Assembly: GCA_950295325.1 (NCBI GenBank)
Contig: OX485807.1
Location: 51,202,796 to 51,266,795 of the forward strand
Origin: Polytrichum commune
Taxonomy: Eukaryota; Streptophyta; Polytrichopsida; Polytrichales; Polytrichaceae
Length of the DNA stretch: 64,000 nt
Direction: 5' to 3'
The notes below the pieces were generated by a model that saw only the letters and a list, made by a program, of their open reading frames with translations, did not search any database and was not told where the DNA came from. Shown here piece after piece: positions 23,271-36,546 of this stretch. Numbering within the stretch: the stretch's first letter is position 1; each line of letters begins with the position of its first letter. The translations under genes were made by a program, and so were the position numbers.

Positions 23271-25540
23271 GAGCAATATTGGGTCCTCGTACTCGAGATG
23301 AATTGACACGTGTTGGCAAACGAAAGGCATTTCAAAATTTACGAGGTGCAAAATACATTGAAGCCACATAAGGACAACTACATGACAATATAATGAAAGC
23401 ATAGGAAAATACGAAAACTCCTTCTCAATCGTACAACCAACTTGATGGATTTACTTGTCTATTTCTATTTATTTTTTGTTAGATGTAGCCATCTTGAAAC
23501 TGAATGTTTATTCAAAAAGTGGTGTAAAAACCTGCAAAACCAACCATGTCAATTGGTAAATGACTAGACTACAATCTTGTACATAGACCAAACAACACAA
23601 CTCTACAAATGTGCATCATAAACAAATAAACTATATTTAAGAGATACATTATCAACAAGTTTCGATTGATCAAGTCACGTAGTTTTGCAAGGATCAAAGC
23701 TCAACAAGACGGCTTGCACAACCATTCAAACATTGCAAACTTTGCTTGCTCTACTGCATAGAGATTTCCAGGTAGGTTGCCCTGAAACCAAAAAGGTAGA
23801 GACAGTTGGGGTCCCCTCTGTACCACTCTACCCAAGAGTGAATCAAATAAGACCATACCAATATTTTTCAAAGACAACCGTCCCCTGGAATTAGCCACAC
23901 TTCAGAACCATGCAGTAGAATAAAACTTCACACTCATTGTTGACAGCTTCAAGAAAATTTCAGATATGAAATCAAACTGCGGGTATACCGAGATACACTC
24001 AAAGTAATCCAACGTAAGCTAATGCAGTTTGGGAATGCCTGGAGCCCCTGAGACAAATTAACATAGCATATTCGTGCAGCTTAAGGGGTACCCAGGCTAT
24101 TCTAAGTCCTCATCAAAGGTCTTGAGAGAACCGAGAACAACCTGTGAAAGCAGAACAGGGATGACTCCTCTGCTATTGAAATTTGATTTTTCCTTTACTG
24201 CGCAAGAAGGTTGTCACGAAATTAGTGATTGGGATGTGCAGCTCCCACACCATAGCCGTGTCTGTAAATTCAAACTTTCAGTACTTGCCCTTCACAAGGT
24301 ACAACAAATGAAGTGTTACGCCGATCTTCATAGTCGGAGCCGATGGTAGATATATATTGATGAAATAGGTTTTAAGGATAGAGTTTCAAACAAACAGAAC
24401 ACAGTGTGCTCATGTTGGTCGGGGGCCCTAGGTTGATCGAGACTACATCATCATCACTCATACCCCTCCAAGGAACATGTATTTGGTTGCGCCTGTCTTC
24501 CCATCTCAAGCTTCTAAGTTGACACTCATGCAATGATCGGGGAGATCCCGCAGCTAGTTGTAAATTAGTCGAGTAAAATTGCAAAATTACTGATTTTTTT
24601 GGGGAGATTTCGGCCATATAACCGAGTTAAATATGAAGAGTATAGGAAATCAACCGACCAATATGAGATAATGTAGGAAATTTAACCCCTCCGGCTCATA
24701 AAATGGCGGAAATGAGTTGGGTCTCCCGAGGGTATAGGCGGATATTGGCTAGTCTTCCGAGGGTATGGGCGGATATTGAATGAGGGAGGTTCTCAGCCAT
24801 GTAGGTTACATGAAACTTAACGACGCTTTTGCTTCATTATTGCATTTCATTATTGACGGCTAGCGTTTAGAATGTATTATGAGTGTGTCTATGGAAGATC
24901 TTTGTGGTGATCTTGATAATGTACTAATGGAAGCCATAGCTTTATGAAGGAACTCTACAAAGTTTAGATGGTTGTTTTCACATCCACAAAGATACCTTTT
25001 AGGGTGTTTTCCTCTTGAAGGTGAAGATGATATTGTTGATTTTGACTCTAACAGTTGGTGAATTTCATTTTTGTATATAGTATGGTATGTTAGGTTACTC
25101 TTTTATCATGTTGTGGCCTCAAATATAATATGAGGTTTTAAGACCTAGGTATGATAGAAGAGTTTATCCATGGCCATCAACCGGTTGATGGCTTATTTTA
25201 GGTTCAACTCCTGCTACGGATAAATTGTTGATCATTCTTGTTGGATGTTGATATCATTACATATTATTGTTGTATGTTGATATGTTCTTTGGACATTGTT
25301 GTTGAATGGTGTATGTTGTTTGTAGATATAATTGAAAAACCAACTTACTTATCAATGCCCGAGTTTTTGGTTGGTTGTTATTACAATGAAGAGGAAATTA
25401 ACTGGCACTTGAAAGAAAATATAGGATATTGGCCGATCCAAATTAATGACAACAAATTTGCAACCAATCAAATCCTAAAAAAACCGGTAGAAATTATGAA
25501 GGGACGGATTTTAGTTGGTTGAGCTCAAAAATCTCCCAAA
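23271..25540. other. No gene recognised (upstream of the broken TNL)
   Basis: Would hold the lost first exon and promoter of the minus-strand TNL, but neither is identifiable. Positions 24534-24560 begin like the 637-857 element (TGATCGGGGAGAT) and then diverge. 24690-24790 has a short imperfect direct repeat containing GAGGGTATRGGCGGATATTG. Confidence 0.5.
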
Positions 25541-25588
25541 CCCTGCACTCACATGCTTAAGAAATGGTAATTGATTGTGCACATAAGA

Positions 25589-26144
25589 CCCGGGTACGCA
25601 ACTCCCATATTATACGCAGGGGGCATCGTACTGAAAACGGTTTAGAGGACGGCTTTTGTAAAAATTATATCAAATTATATCAAATTAAAATGATCAAAAA
25701 GTTGGGTGAAGACCAAATTATATAAAATGAGATGAAATAAAAGTTGGGTAAAGACCAAATTAAATAAAATGAGATGAAAAAAAAGTTGGGTGAAGACCAA
25801 ATTAAATAAATGAGATGAAAAAAAGTTGGGTTGCATATTTATTAAGCCTCCCATTAAAATTATAATTCATTCACAATGTTAAAATTTTATTAAAAAGTCC
25901 AAAAAGTTGGGTAGTTTGACCTATGGTACATGTATTTTTTTAAATCATATAATTAGGTTTTTAATGCAATTATATGCTTCAAAATATATTCATTTCCTAT
26001 ATATAATTACATTTTTGGATTCCTTGTTAGAAGGGCTACAAGGGTTTCCTACATTAAAACAAATTGTATCACTCAATATTGGACTAAAACGCATTATAAG
26101 TGATTATAATCAGGACCATATAATACGGGAGTTACGTACCCGGG
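25589..26144. mobile_element. hAT-like MITE with 8-bp target duplication
   Basis: This 556-bp element opens CCCGGGTACGCAACTCCC and closes with its near-perfect complement GGGAGTTACGTACCCGGG. The inverted match extends through TATTATA. It is flanked by ACATAAGA on both sides (25581-25588 and 26145-26152). The second tandem unit near 26495 runs uninterrupted through the corresponding point, which serves as an empty site. An 8-bp duplication is typical of hAT elements. No transposase is encoded. Confidence 0.85.
25690..25835 (+). repeat. 44-bp tandem repeat inside the MITE
   Basis: Three units with AAAGTTGGGTGAAGACCAAA and AAATGAGATGAAA words. It lies inside the inverted repeats of the element at 25589-26144. 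Confidence 0.85.
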
Positions 26145-27066
26145 ACATAAGAATGATAAGCAAGTACTACTCTTGTGGAACCTGGAATTTAACAGACTAA
26201 CATTGATTAATATCCCTCGCTTACCAACCTCGTAGTACACTATTACTATTAGCCAAGCACAAACACTAAATTGTCGGTCCAGGACTTCGTGCACTCACAC
26301 TTCCGGTTGGTATTTCTCAGCGCTTACAAACGAGAGCTTGTCACATTTGTTCCAACCTGTATACATGACACAACACAGACCAATACTTTCAAGCCTTCCC
26401 TAGTCTCAGTTGTTTGGACAGATCTCTTTTCCGACTATGGCAACTCTAGCCACCCATGACACTTAGATGCTTGAGAAATCAAAGGCGGTTGTGCATATAA
26501 GATAGATAACCAAATACTACTCTTGTGGGCCCTAGAATTTAAGAGACTCACCTTGCCTACAACTCAAATCCGGTGCAGATTTATGAAGGGAGTCAGACAT
26601 CGAAGCCCCCTCCAATATCGATGGTTACATAATTCACCCAACGCATCCCATCGATTAGCATCCCGCGCATCCCAACCTCGTGATACAATATGTACATATA
26701 TCAAGTTAGACCAAGCCGTGGTAGCTTTGAGCCTTTAAGATATGAATGACAAAGGTGATTTGTGCAAGCTTTACATGATTGAACAATTCCTAAGGAATAT
26801 GTCAACATAAACTATAAATATCACGAGAGTAAGATGACGTCGGCTGAGGGGATGTTGTGAATGAGAGAGAGTTCACTCTAGGCTTAGCTTGTCTGTAAAT
26901 CGGCTTGTACACTATCATAGAATAATTGGTTGGTGTATTACCGTGTTTTGTGCCAAGTCTAAGAGAATTAGTCCCTATACTCTATTTCTATACTCCATAT
27001 ATAATTTACATCCCTCGCATCCCAACCTCCTAGTACACTATGTACATTGGACGAGGTACACTAAGG

Positions 27067-28601
27067 GCATTTCTTAATCATAGAACCTAGGAACCATGGA
27101 TTGCATGAGTGATACCTAATAAAAGGAGCTTCTATTCACTACACTAAATAATGTATGAACTGTCACCAATTTTATTTGTCTTGCTCGAGACTCAATGTAA
27201 ACCCCCGTGTAGTGTTGGCCATCACTCGATGTGAACCTAACATTATTTGTCATTCCTTTTAAAAGCATTTGGACATGAGAAGTTTACAATGTTTCATTTC
27301 TTGTCACTTACTAAGTGATTTTTCATCCAAATTTCAATCATCCACGACAATATTTCATTACAAAACTGGTAGGATGCATAATATATGCCAAACTTCATGT
27401 CAATAATTGGCAACTGGATGAACTGAAAGTAACTTGGGGTGACCATACTTGTAAACTCGTTCATACAAAGTGTCACTAGAAAATTTACCACATCAACATA
27501 AAATATCATATTATGACACTAATAACAATATTTAGTGTAATCATAATAGTGCATATTGAAGTAAGAGGTTTGGGCATTTCTTGAGCAATTCTATCCTTAC
27601 TTTCAAGTTTAGTCACTTCTTAGTACATCCTCTTGTTCAAAGGCCATTTCATTACCCTACATATTTGTGTATCTTTCAATACCCAAGAGGGTGGGTGGGA
27701 CCATCCCTCAAGGAAAATCTTTCTTTAACTATCTTCCCAAATTTGGCACTTTCCCATATAGGTTTGCCTCCTACCACTAAAACATTTATAACCTCAATCA
27801 TCAATCTAGGAAGGTGATATTTACCGCTAGTACGTTCCTGACCCTATATACACTTAGGTAAAATGTTGTGCTAAATATATAAATTTCAACATGTTCAAGC
27901 TCAAAAACGTGTGCAAGACAAAATCAATGGAGCTTCCAAAGTCTACCTTAAATCCATAGGCGTTGTATTCTTAATTTTCTTGTAGAATACATAAGCAACA
28001 TACACATAATTTTTTAAAGAAAGATGAGATACAAAACTTAAGAGTGCTACCAAATTTGTGAAGGTCTGCCTCACATGTGCCCATGCCACCAACCAAATCC
28101 ACAAGGAGGGTTAGGAAAGTACACGAGATAAACATTAGCAGGACCCAATTGTTATCTTTGTCACACAGTCATGTACAACATAAACATCCATTTTGTATCA
28201 CTAAGTACACATATTGCCATTGAGTAGTCCACCTGTTTTTTAGATATTTGAACCACGCGAGACTGAGCTTTATAGCAGGTTACACACTCCTTCCACCTTT
28301 ACTAGTACTCACTCCTTAACCTAGTAATCTCAAGGGTTACTTAGGGTAAACAACCGTTGTTGCTTAAACTATGAGAGAAGACTCTCATGGTTTCCCCTGG
28401 AACGGGCATCACAAGAATTATAAGACTCTTAAAGATTATTACCTCCTCCCAAATGTGAACACCTTGAACATGTTTGGACAAGCCAATGTCATGCATATGT
28501 CTCCCCAAGAGTAAGCCCATGATTCTCACAAGGTTGGGGTGGAAATATCTAGTTCATTGATACCCTGACTATGATTGTGTGGGTCATATATAGTGGTAGA
28601 G
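27067..28601. other. No gene recognised
   Basis: AT-rich sequence with only short frames that resemble nothing known to me. No repeat relation to the rest of the window was confirmed. Confidence 0.5.
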
Positions 28602-29909
28602 TATGAGCCCAAAATGGTTGCTCATATTTGTTTTATGTTTAGAACTTATTTAGAATTGCATTTGAGGTCATTATTGAAATATCAAAAAGTATAAAAAGAG
28701 TGAGGCTTGGTGTGGATTTATGTTTTAGGCCTTAAGCTTATTTTGTGTGGTTAATTAGAAGCTTAGTAGCATTAGGGAGTGTTTTGGTTAAGTGAGTAGT
28801 GGTTGATGAAGCACGGGGAAGGGCCTTGGGTTTAAACGTTTGATTTAGATCATGTTCGTGTTGGTTTAGGGGGTGAGGGTTTAAGTGGATAGGATAAGGT
28901 CCTACTAAGTAGGAGAGGGTTAAGGGGTTTGTGGTTTTGGGTGCCCTCTTCTTTTCTCTCCTCTCTTCCTTTCTCTTCTCTCTCCTCTCCTCTCCTCTCC
29001 TCTCTCTCTCTCTCTTCTCTAGGAAGTTGAGTTCTTAGAGCTCGGAAAAATGTGGGAATTAGGTAGGGGACTTAGTGGAATTAATGGAATTAGGAAGGGG
29101 AATTAGGTAGAGGACTTAGTGGAATTAGTTAGGAGCTGCTGTGATTAGTTGCTACTGCTGGAGTTAAGGAGCTTTCGGACTGCTGGGATTAGTGTTACTG
29201 TTGGAGCTAAGGTCTCTCAGACTGCTGGGATTAGTGCTACTGCTGGAGCTAAGGCTTTCGGACTGCTGGGATTAGTGCTACTGCTGGAGCTAAGGTGCTC
29301 TCGGATTGCTGGGATTAGTGCTACTGCTGGAGCTAAGGCTCTCGGAGTGCTGGGATTAGTGCTACTGCTGGAGCTAAGGTCTCTCCGACTGCTGGGATTA
29401 GTGCTACTGCTGGAGCTAAGGCTCTCGGACTGCTGGGATTAATGCTACTGCTGGAGCTAAGGAGCTCTCGGACTGCTGGGATTAGTGCTACTTCTGGAGC
29501 TAAGGAGCTCATCGGCTACTGATGCACGGCCGAGACCCGGAGGGAAGACCGGGTATGAGACGGTTATAGAATACCGGGTACGAGCCGGGTATGGGCCGGG
29601 TAGGGCCAATGGCCAAGGGCTAAGGGCCTAAGGGGGATTTTGCTCCACAATTAGAAGGTGGTCTAGGGGGGTGAGCTTTTGGTAGTGAGTGAGGGTGGTG
29701 TGTAAATTAGTGTAGGGAGAAGGGGATAGATAGGGAAGAGCATTTTTCAATGCTTGTACTCTCATTATGGAATAAATTGGTGTGCAAGAATTTATGGGAA
29801 TTGAAATGGAGTTTTACTAGTTGGTAAGAGGGAGCTATGTGAACATGAATGTGATACCCATTCCCTCACCCGGACTAGGACGCTTAAGGGTGGGCGGTTT
29901 GGCCTCACA
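28602..29909 (+). mobile_element. Solo-LTR-like element D
   Basis: Begins TATGAGCCCAAAATGGTTGC (one change from the TGTGAG start of A and C) and ends with the same 3' block as A: CACCCGGACTAGGACGCTTA, then GGCCTCACA. A CT-rich tract (28945-29020) and a minisatellite occupy the same relative places. No clear target duplication is left, so it is older or its ends are slightly misplaced. The small conserved frame of A and C was not found here. Confidence 0.75.
29148..29515 (+). repeat. 41-bp minisatellite inside LTR element D
   Basis: About nine units of 41-44 bp with GGAGCTAAGG and GACTGCTGGGATTAGTGCTA words. The frame 29149-29442 is open only because of this repetition. Its sequence is unrelated to the repeats of elements A and C. 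Confidence 0.9.
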
Positions 29910-32900
29910 CTATGGCATGACAAAAATGAAGTATTTTCTGGCCACATGGCTTGAGTGCAAATTTGTGACTGCATAGTGGAAAGAAGCAGTCCTCTTGAAG
30001 AAGATTGCTCTTTAGTATGTGTGCACACCACCCCCTTCCATTCTCAAGTATTGAAGTGTTGAGGTGACTAACCTACTTGAGAGTCATTATGGGCAACTAA
30101 CCACAAATGGCATTTTTTTCCTTCTCTTTCTTGTATGCACACCGAATTCAAAGCCAACCCAACCATACCCATACCCAACCAATCCTCCTCTTCAATTTAA
30201 CTCTAAGTTAGTGGATAGAAATGTATGTGTATAGAACATCCAACATTTGACATGTATGTGTATAAAACATGCCCAAAAACAATGGTTGAAACTTTAATAG
30301 TTGAGCACTTTGGAGTTCATCACAAAGGCCATAAACCATCTATGACTTTAGGTCGTCAATGGAATTAAAATATTTAAAATTTCTACAATTGATAAGATAC
30401 TGAATGCAAATCAAACCCTGACACACGCATGCACGCACGCGCATGCACAACTATAGAACTATATTTACGTATTTGTCAGAAATTGTATTGACCATAATAA
30501 AATCACTTTCAACTCTCATCTTTTGGTAGGTCATAAACCTACATGTGCTCTAAAGACTTAAAGAGTTTCAACCCAAAGCTCTATAGTCTTGTCCTATGAA
30601 GAATTAAATTTTAATTTGAATTTTTAGAATGCTCACATAAAATTCACCAAGTCATTTGAAGACACCATCAATTGTTGTGGATAGATTTGATCTTTAAAGT
30701 GACATCAACAAGTTTTCTTCAACAACAAAAGTTTACGAGTATGGCCTTGCAACCTTCACTTCATAGCAAATGAACAATGTGGGTTAGTAAGGCTAATCGT
30801 AAATTTAAGAAAGCCACCAACGGCCACAAGTTAGTAAAAGTAGACGATACAATGCAACCTTGGCAATGGAGAGGTGGCCAAAGATTCGTGGTGTTTACCG
30901 AACTCAACCATTAGTAAAGTGAAAATACATCGACCTATTCTATAGCCAATTAATGACTAGTTTTAGATGACGTGACTCTAAAAATGATATCAAAGCACTC
31001 GAAATCATTTTTAAAGCGTTTATGGTATTTAATGTCACATACACTATTGGCAAACTCTTTAAACTAGATGTGTGGAGATCTGGTAGTGTCACATACTTTA
31101 AATGTCAACATGACAGGGTTGCACATGAGAAATTCATCAGCCGACACGTTTACATCCGTCCGACAGATGTTCATCCATCCAGTTCTCCTCCGTCTCTCTC
31201 CTCCTGCGAGGAAGACGCAGGGCAAAATAGGGAGAGGCTGAGAGCAGACGCGCCGAGCCAAGGTGCCATCTCTCCCATAGGCTCCAAGTTTCAATGATCC
31301 AGGGATGCGCCGAGCCTACCGCCGAGCAGATGCGCCGAGCCTACCGACACTGCCCTTGTTTAGTAGTCCTTTTTGGTGCTTTTGTTCTGCCTCCGTCCAG
31401 GCTGAATTGTTGGACATCTTGCAGGTGTGAGAACCATGCATATCTGTGGACAAAAACCCGTCTGATGTAAGAGATCCTCCACGGTGACTTCTTTATTATC
31501 TGTCTCTCTCTCTCTCTCCAAACTTTTGTTTCTTCTCCTCCCTTGGACTTGCCTCCCAGCAGCAGCGACTGCCCCACTTCTGGCTCTCAATGAGCTCGGC
31601 CGAATTTTTCAAGTAAGTGCCTGCGTCGACCTGCTCAAGTGAGTTTCATTCAATGCGTTGTCACGGAAGGAGGTGGCTGGATTTGCTAGGTGTGTAAGAG
31701 TGTGGTATGTCCGGGGGTTGGATTTCGGGTTCCCAAAGTGTGAAAAAGTATCTGCATTGCAGATTTTCTTCTTCTGAAACTTCAGTGTTTCTACTTTGAT
31801 CGAGATTCAGCGAACATCATGTGTGCAAGAGGTTTAGGTGTTCGGTGACGGTGGTTGTCCAGGTCTAAATTTAATGATGATGATGCTATAGCTCACAGTC
31901 AGTCTGGCACGAGGAACGTATTGTTTGAAGGCAAGTTTGTAAAGTTACAAACTGATTATTGACTAGCTAAGCCAGCTCGGAGGAACCGGAGTCAGAGTCA
32001 GATTCTAGCATTGCCTGCTCTTTGTTTCCATCAGGATGAGGTAATACATATCCACCACGTTCAGAGAAAATGTGTTGTGGCCCACTAGATTTTTTACGAA
32101 TTCTTTCAAAAAACGAGGTGCGTAATATCTTTCCAGGAAACTGCGTTCAAAAGTGGGCACTGAGTGGAAACGATTACCCTCAAACCTAGGATGCAATAAT
32201 ATAAGTGGTACCTTCATTGTTACACTGTCGTCTTCGTGAAACAGTTTAGGAACAGTGGTCGTCATGTTTCAACTTTTTTGCCTAAATCGTTGCAAAGCTC
32301 CATAAAATTTCTTCAAGGTACAACCTGCAAACTTTGAGAAAATTCCTATTTGCATCTCCAGTGCACATGTTTAGGGGATTCTGCAATTGTGATAATCCTC
32401 TCTCAAAAGTCACTCGTCATTGAACCTCAATGATATCTTTGCTAGTGCAACATGTAAGCCGGGTCAAAATTCTTTCCACCATTTTCTATTGCATCACAAT
32501 AGATGCGGATGCCAGTGGGCACAAAACTTGAGTTCGTTGTTTTCATCTTCAATTATGGCCTTCCAACACTATTACCCATGTCAAATATTAGCACGATAGC
32601 AGCCGTTGATGGACATTATGTCCTGGTTTAAACCATATGATGGTTTCTTCTGTCTGGCATCTGTTGCAGTCATTGTATGACTCCTCTGTTTCTAACTTAT
32701 TGACCGCAGTGAGCCACTGAAGTCATTTGACATCTTATCACTTAGTATGCTACACTACTCATCATATCATCCTTGTAGTTCATGGAGACATTTATGGGAA
32801 CAAATTGTTTGTTGGAAAAACCCTCATTGGATAGTCCTTCATTGCAGTTAGGGGGCTGAGAGGTGAAGTATTCAACTTATTAATGCACACATGCTGGAAT

Positions 32901-34313
32901 TCAGAAGTTTAGTCTTTGTGCAACAGAAGAGTTATTCTTGGAGGTCTATGGTTGTGAAGCGACGTGGATGCAATTGCATGTTTTATAATTCAAAGTCTAT
33001 CAATTTGAAGAGCAACTCAAAAGGAGCATATCTAGGGTAGTTATGGAAGGTGTAGAAAAGTCAAATTGACGCATATCCACCTCAGCAAGTTCCTCTTCCA
33101 ACTGTATTTGACTTGACAAACAAGGGACCATAGTTACTATATGCAATCTGGTGTAAATACTTGGGTTTAGGGTCCTCCTCGCGTGCCACAGCTTGGTGTA
33201 AATACTCTCCCGAGTCCTCCTCACGTGCCACAGCTCCAGAGCAATACAAACGGGCCTTGTAGACCACACCAAAGTGAAGCCACTGTTGCCCTTCAATCTT
33301 TTCCCTCAAGTACGCATGCTTTCACCTTCTGATTCACCCTTAGCCTCCACGTTGATCCTCACATGCTCTCGGTGCGTGTGCTCAATTGGTGGTTGAAGCT
33401 CCTGCAATGAGAACACAAATGTGGGTTGTGGTAGCCTATATAGTAGAGACCAACGGATGAGTTTAAGTAGGTGTACCGGATGAAGGGTTAGGGTTTACTT
33501 ACACACACTGTATTACTCCTTTCCATTTCTTAACCTCTCCATGCTCTTCTTGTTTTCGGAGTGCATGTGTATTCCTGGCTAAGGGCGATTGTGATGTGAC
33601 GGTAAGTCGTCTACTCTCTGTGGAAAACCCTTCCTCTTCGACACTTGAATGGTTGCAGGGTTGCACTCGCAAACCCTGATTGTCTACCATAGCCATCCAC
33701 CGCGAATCTTGAAGTGTTTGAGTTTTGAATCTGTAAGAGTAACAATGTCTGATCGCATATTGGAGGCTTTTTGGTGGTAGTTGAGACCGAGACCAAATCT
33801 TCATTGAAGAAGCAGAAGAGGAGATGATGGCTGAATCTCTTTCTGTAAGGGTTTGATTCGAAATGTAGCTCTTTAAATGAAACTCTGTATTGAGTTCTTG
33901 GTTTCAAGTTCCAAGAAAACCCGCATCTGTGTTTTGGGCTTGACAAAAAAGAAGTTGTTGATGTTGAGGTTTACTCACGTTTTGTGTTGCAAAAGTTGAA
34001 TAGCAAGATCTGACAAATGTCTTGGAGCCAACTGGCCAAGGTTTAGCAGTGTTCATCGTCATTTTGATGAATCCATCACTCTTTTGTGGTGCCTTGGATC
34101 TTTCCGAGTCAATCATCTCATTAAATAATGTGATGTGTTTGGAGTGATAATGAGAAGCAAGGATTTCTCAAACTTATTGGCCGCTACTTGAGGTGCCTAC
34201 CAATCTCTCTATGCATCATTCCCTATTCAGACCAAGGAATTTCTATGAATTTAATTGTTTGCTCTCTACAATGAGTTCAAGTGCATGTAATCCCTCTTTA
34301 TACGTATTGGAGT
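29910..34313. other. No confirmed gene; possible leader exon near 31590
   Basis: Mostly without recognisable content. At 31470-31589 a pyrimidine-rich leader with CT repeats is followed by ATG AGC TCG GCC GAA TTT TTC AA and a consensus donor GTAAGTG (31613). This resembles the first exon of a plant gene, but I found no continuing exon. Minus-strand frames at 32005-32265 and 33499-33804 are unassigned. Confidence 0.4.
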
Positions 34314-34322
34314 GTACAGCCG

Positions 34323-34568
34323 GGCTGGGGATTCGTGGCACTCAAGTAAAATCATCCATCCAAGATATCGTGGATGAAGTGGCTCCAATAAAAAAAGCCC
34401 CCCTATGGGGTTGAGGGCCGATTCATTCGAATGTGACGTCACTAGACTAATTCGGGGCCTTTGACTCTATTTCCGGAATCAAATTGCCCAAAAATAGCCA
34501 TTTAGATGATTCTTGTGTTTTTTTCATCCGCACGGATGATTTTACTTGAGTGCCACGAATCCCCGGCC
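34323..34568. mobile_element. MULE-type MITE with 9-bp target duplication
   Basis: This 246-bp element has 35-bp terminal inverted repeats with one mismatch (34323-34357 and 34534-34568). They contain GGGGATTCGTGGCACTC and AAGTAAAATCATCC. It is flanked by GTACAGCCG on both sides (34314-34322 and 34569-34577). Long inverted repeats with a 9-bp duplication are the mark of Mutator-like elements. The interior is too short to encode a transposase. Confidence 0.9.
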
Positions 34569-34577
34569 GTACAGCCG

Positions 34578-36546
34578 GTTACATCGGAGTTGTAGGTGAT
34601 GGATTTATTGGACCTACTGTATTCTCAGAGTAATAATGAACCTTGCACTGATTTGGTGTTTATTGCAAAGTTTAATAGCAGTCTCTGGTTGGGTTGCAGT
34701 AGCGTTGTCATATTTGATGAAATATTGTGTGCACGTCATTCATGTAACTGAAGTATTGATAGTTTGACCTGTGACACGTCGTTATTTATCTTTGATACCT
34801 TACTACTGTCTTGACAGTGGAACAAGTGACACCATCCAATGGGAGAAGATCAAGCCTCCTACCGATGAGGTTGTAGTTCCTTACGACAATTTGGCTGAAT
34901 TTTCAGATGGTAATAACCTTGACTACCTTGCAACAAATCTAATTTTGAATACGACCTTATGTTCTTGGAAAATTATGAAATCGATAAATTCCTACGTGAA
35001 GTTTCTTCTCTTAGTTCATTCCAAGCACGGAAGTCCAGGTTCTATTTGGTTTCCAATGCTGAAATTTGACAATCAGCCCCACCGTGAAGATTTGGTAGTC
35101 TGGTAGTTTGGAAAATCAGTCTGGTTGTTCAAATGGCCTTTTGGGTTTATAGCCATAAACTCTCGCAATATTGTAGATTCAGCATTCGATATGTTGTTGT
35201 TGTTGTTTATACATTGTAATTTGTCGATGTCTTAAAAAACTTTTATGGTATATGTGTTTCCATTTCATATTTAAATGCATCGAATAGGCTATTGGAGGGT
35301 TGTTTCTAACCAACTCGTTGACCTTGGTCAATGCAGAGCAAACCAAAGTTATGATAGTAAATGATAGTAACCAAATGTCAGAGATGTCACTACACTCAAA
35401 TCTCTTCCATGTCAAGATGCACATGCACATCTGTTTTTGCTTCTCAGAACTTGCAGATTTGTATGCACATGCACTAGTATCTATCCACCTCAATACATAT
35501 GGCAAGACCTGAAATGTAAATGAACAGAAAGATCAAATTATATTGAAATGCATACTCGGTGCAGTTCCTGGTCATAAGGTATGTAAGGTTAAAAAAGTTG
35601 GAACATGGAGTCAAGGTGTGTATCGGAGTTCTTATTGCAATATCGTCAATTTTTGGTTGTATATGTGGTTGCAGGAAATTTTTGGTGGATTGAGGTGTTT
35701 AGGTCAGGATCAGGTGCTTTCCCAGGTATGGATATCTCTTCTTATAAGTCTTCTCATACGATTGCATGATAATTGTAAGTAAGGAAATTGTGAATATGAA
35801 TATTAATACGCCACACCTGCAGACTGATGTGCACATCTGTGAGCATACTTTCAATTCATGCTATGCGAAAGATCCTGAAGTCGTCAGTGACAACGCTGCG
35901 TTAATACATTGCTACCCCAAAGAGTTTTCTTTTCACGTGTCCAAGTGTTCTATTACACGCTGTCACTGCAGTCTAAATCTTTGTGGAGGAATGCTGTTTT
36001 TGCTAGGTTTTTAGACCACAACCCAAAGTCTTAACTCTTTTAGGAGCTGATTGCAATCATCACCCACAAAGTTTGATGTATTTTGTCTTTTCAAAGAAAT
36101 GCCTGTTCCTTTGCTATCTAAATATGTAACAGTCAGTAGGCAATCCTTTCAAGTATTTTGTGTCTTTGCAGTTCCAAAGAGTCTTTTTTCTTGTTGGTTA
36201 AGTTGTTCTATTTCTTGTGGTTTACTTACAACCCATGCTTCTAAAGGAGTTATGTTTCTGGCCTATCAAATTATAGCATTCTCAAGTGGATCATTGATAC
36301 TGGAGACTCTTGTAGTGCATCATTGCCTTGATGTTGTTGGCGTGCCCTAAATTTGCTTGGATCAGTCACCAACTTACACAACAGATCTCATTGAACTAGA
36401 AATTTCTTAGAGCCCTCTGATATATTTCTTTCCAATTTCTGTTTTATTTTTTGTAGATCAAACTGTTTGAACATCAAATGGTGGCGACTTGCATTTTGAG
36501 ACGACTTTGACAAAAGGGATAACAGAAACTTAAATGTTGTTGGCAG
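34578..36546. other. No gene recognised; unassigned frame near 34840
   Basis: A plus-strand open frame around 34771-35106 reads PPTDEVVVPYDNLAEFSDG and looks less random than its surroundings, but I know no family for it. Earlier exons of the dehydrogenase fragment that follows were sought here and not found with confidence. Confidence 0.4.

Larger units (their letters stand above)
25541..27066 (+). repeat. Three diverged tandem repeats
   Basis: A unit with ATAAGA, AAGTACTACTCTTGTGG and CATCCCAACCTCGTAGTACA words occurs at 25541-26300 (split by a MITE), 26465-26720 and, in part, 26960-27066. The units have diverged strongly. No gene recognised. Confidence 0.6.

Noticed and set aside
35675-35728. 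Exon-like piece reading EIFGG, compared with EIFGPVAP of aldehyde dehydrogenases
   Set aside because: Only four residues agree before the sequence departs. Too weak to add to the dehydrogenase fragment.
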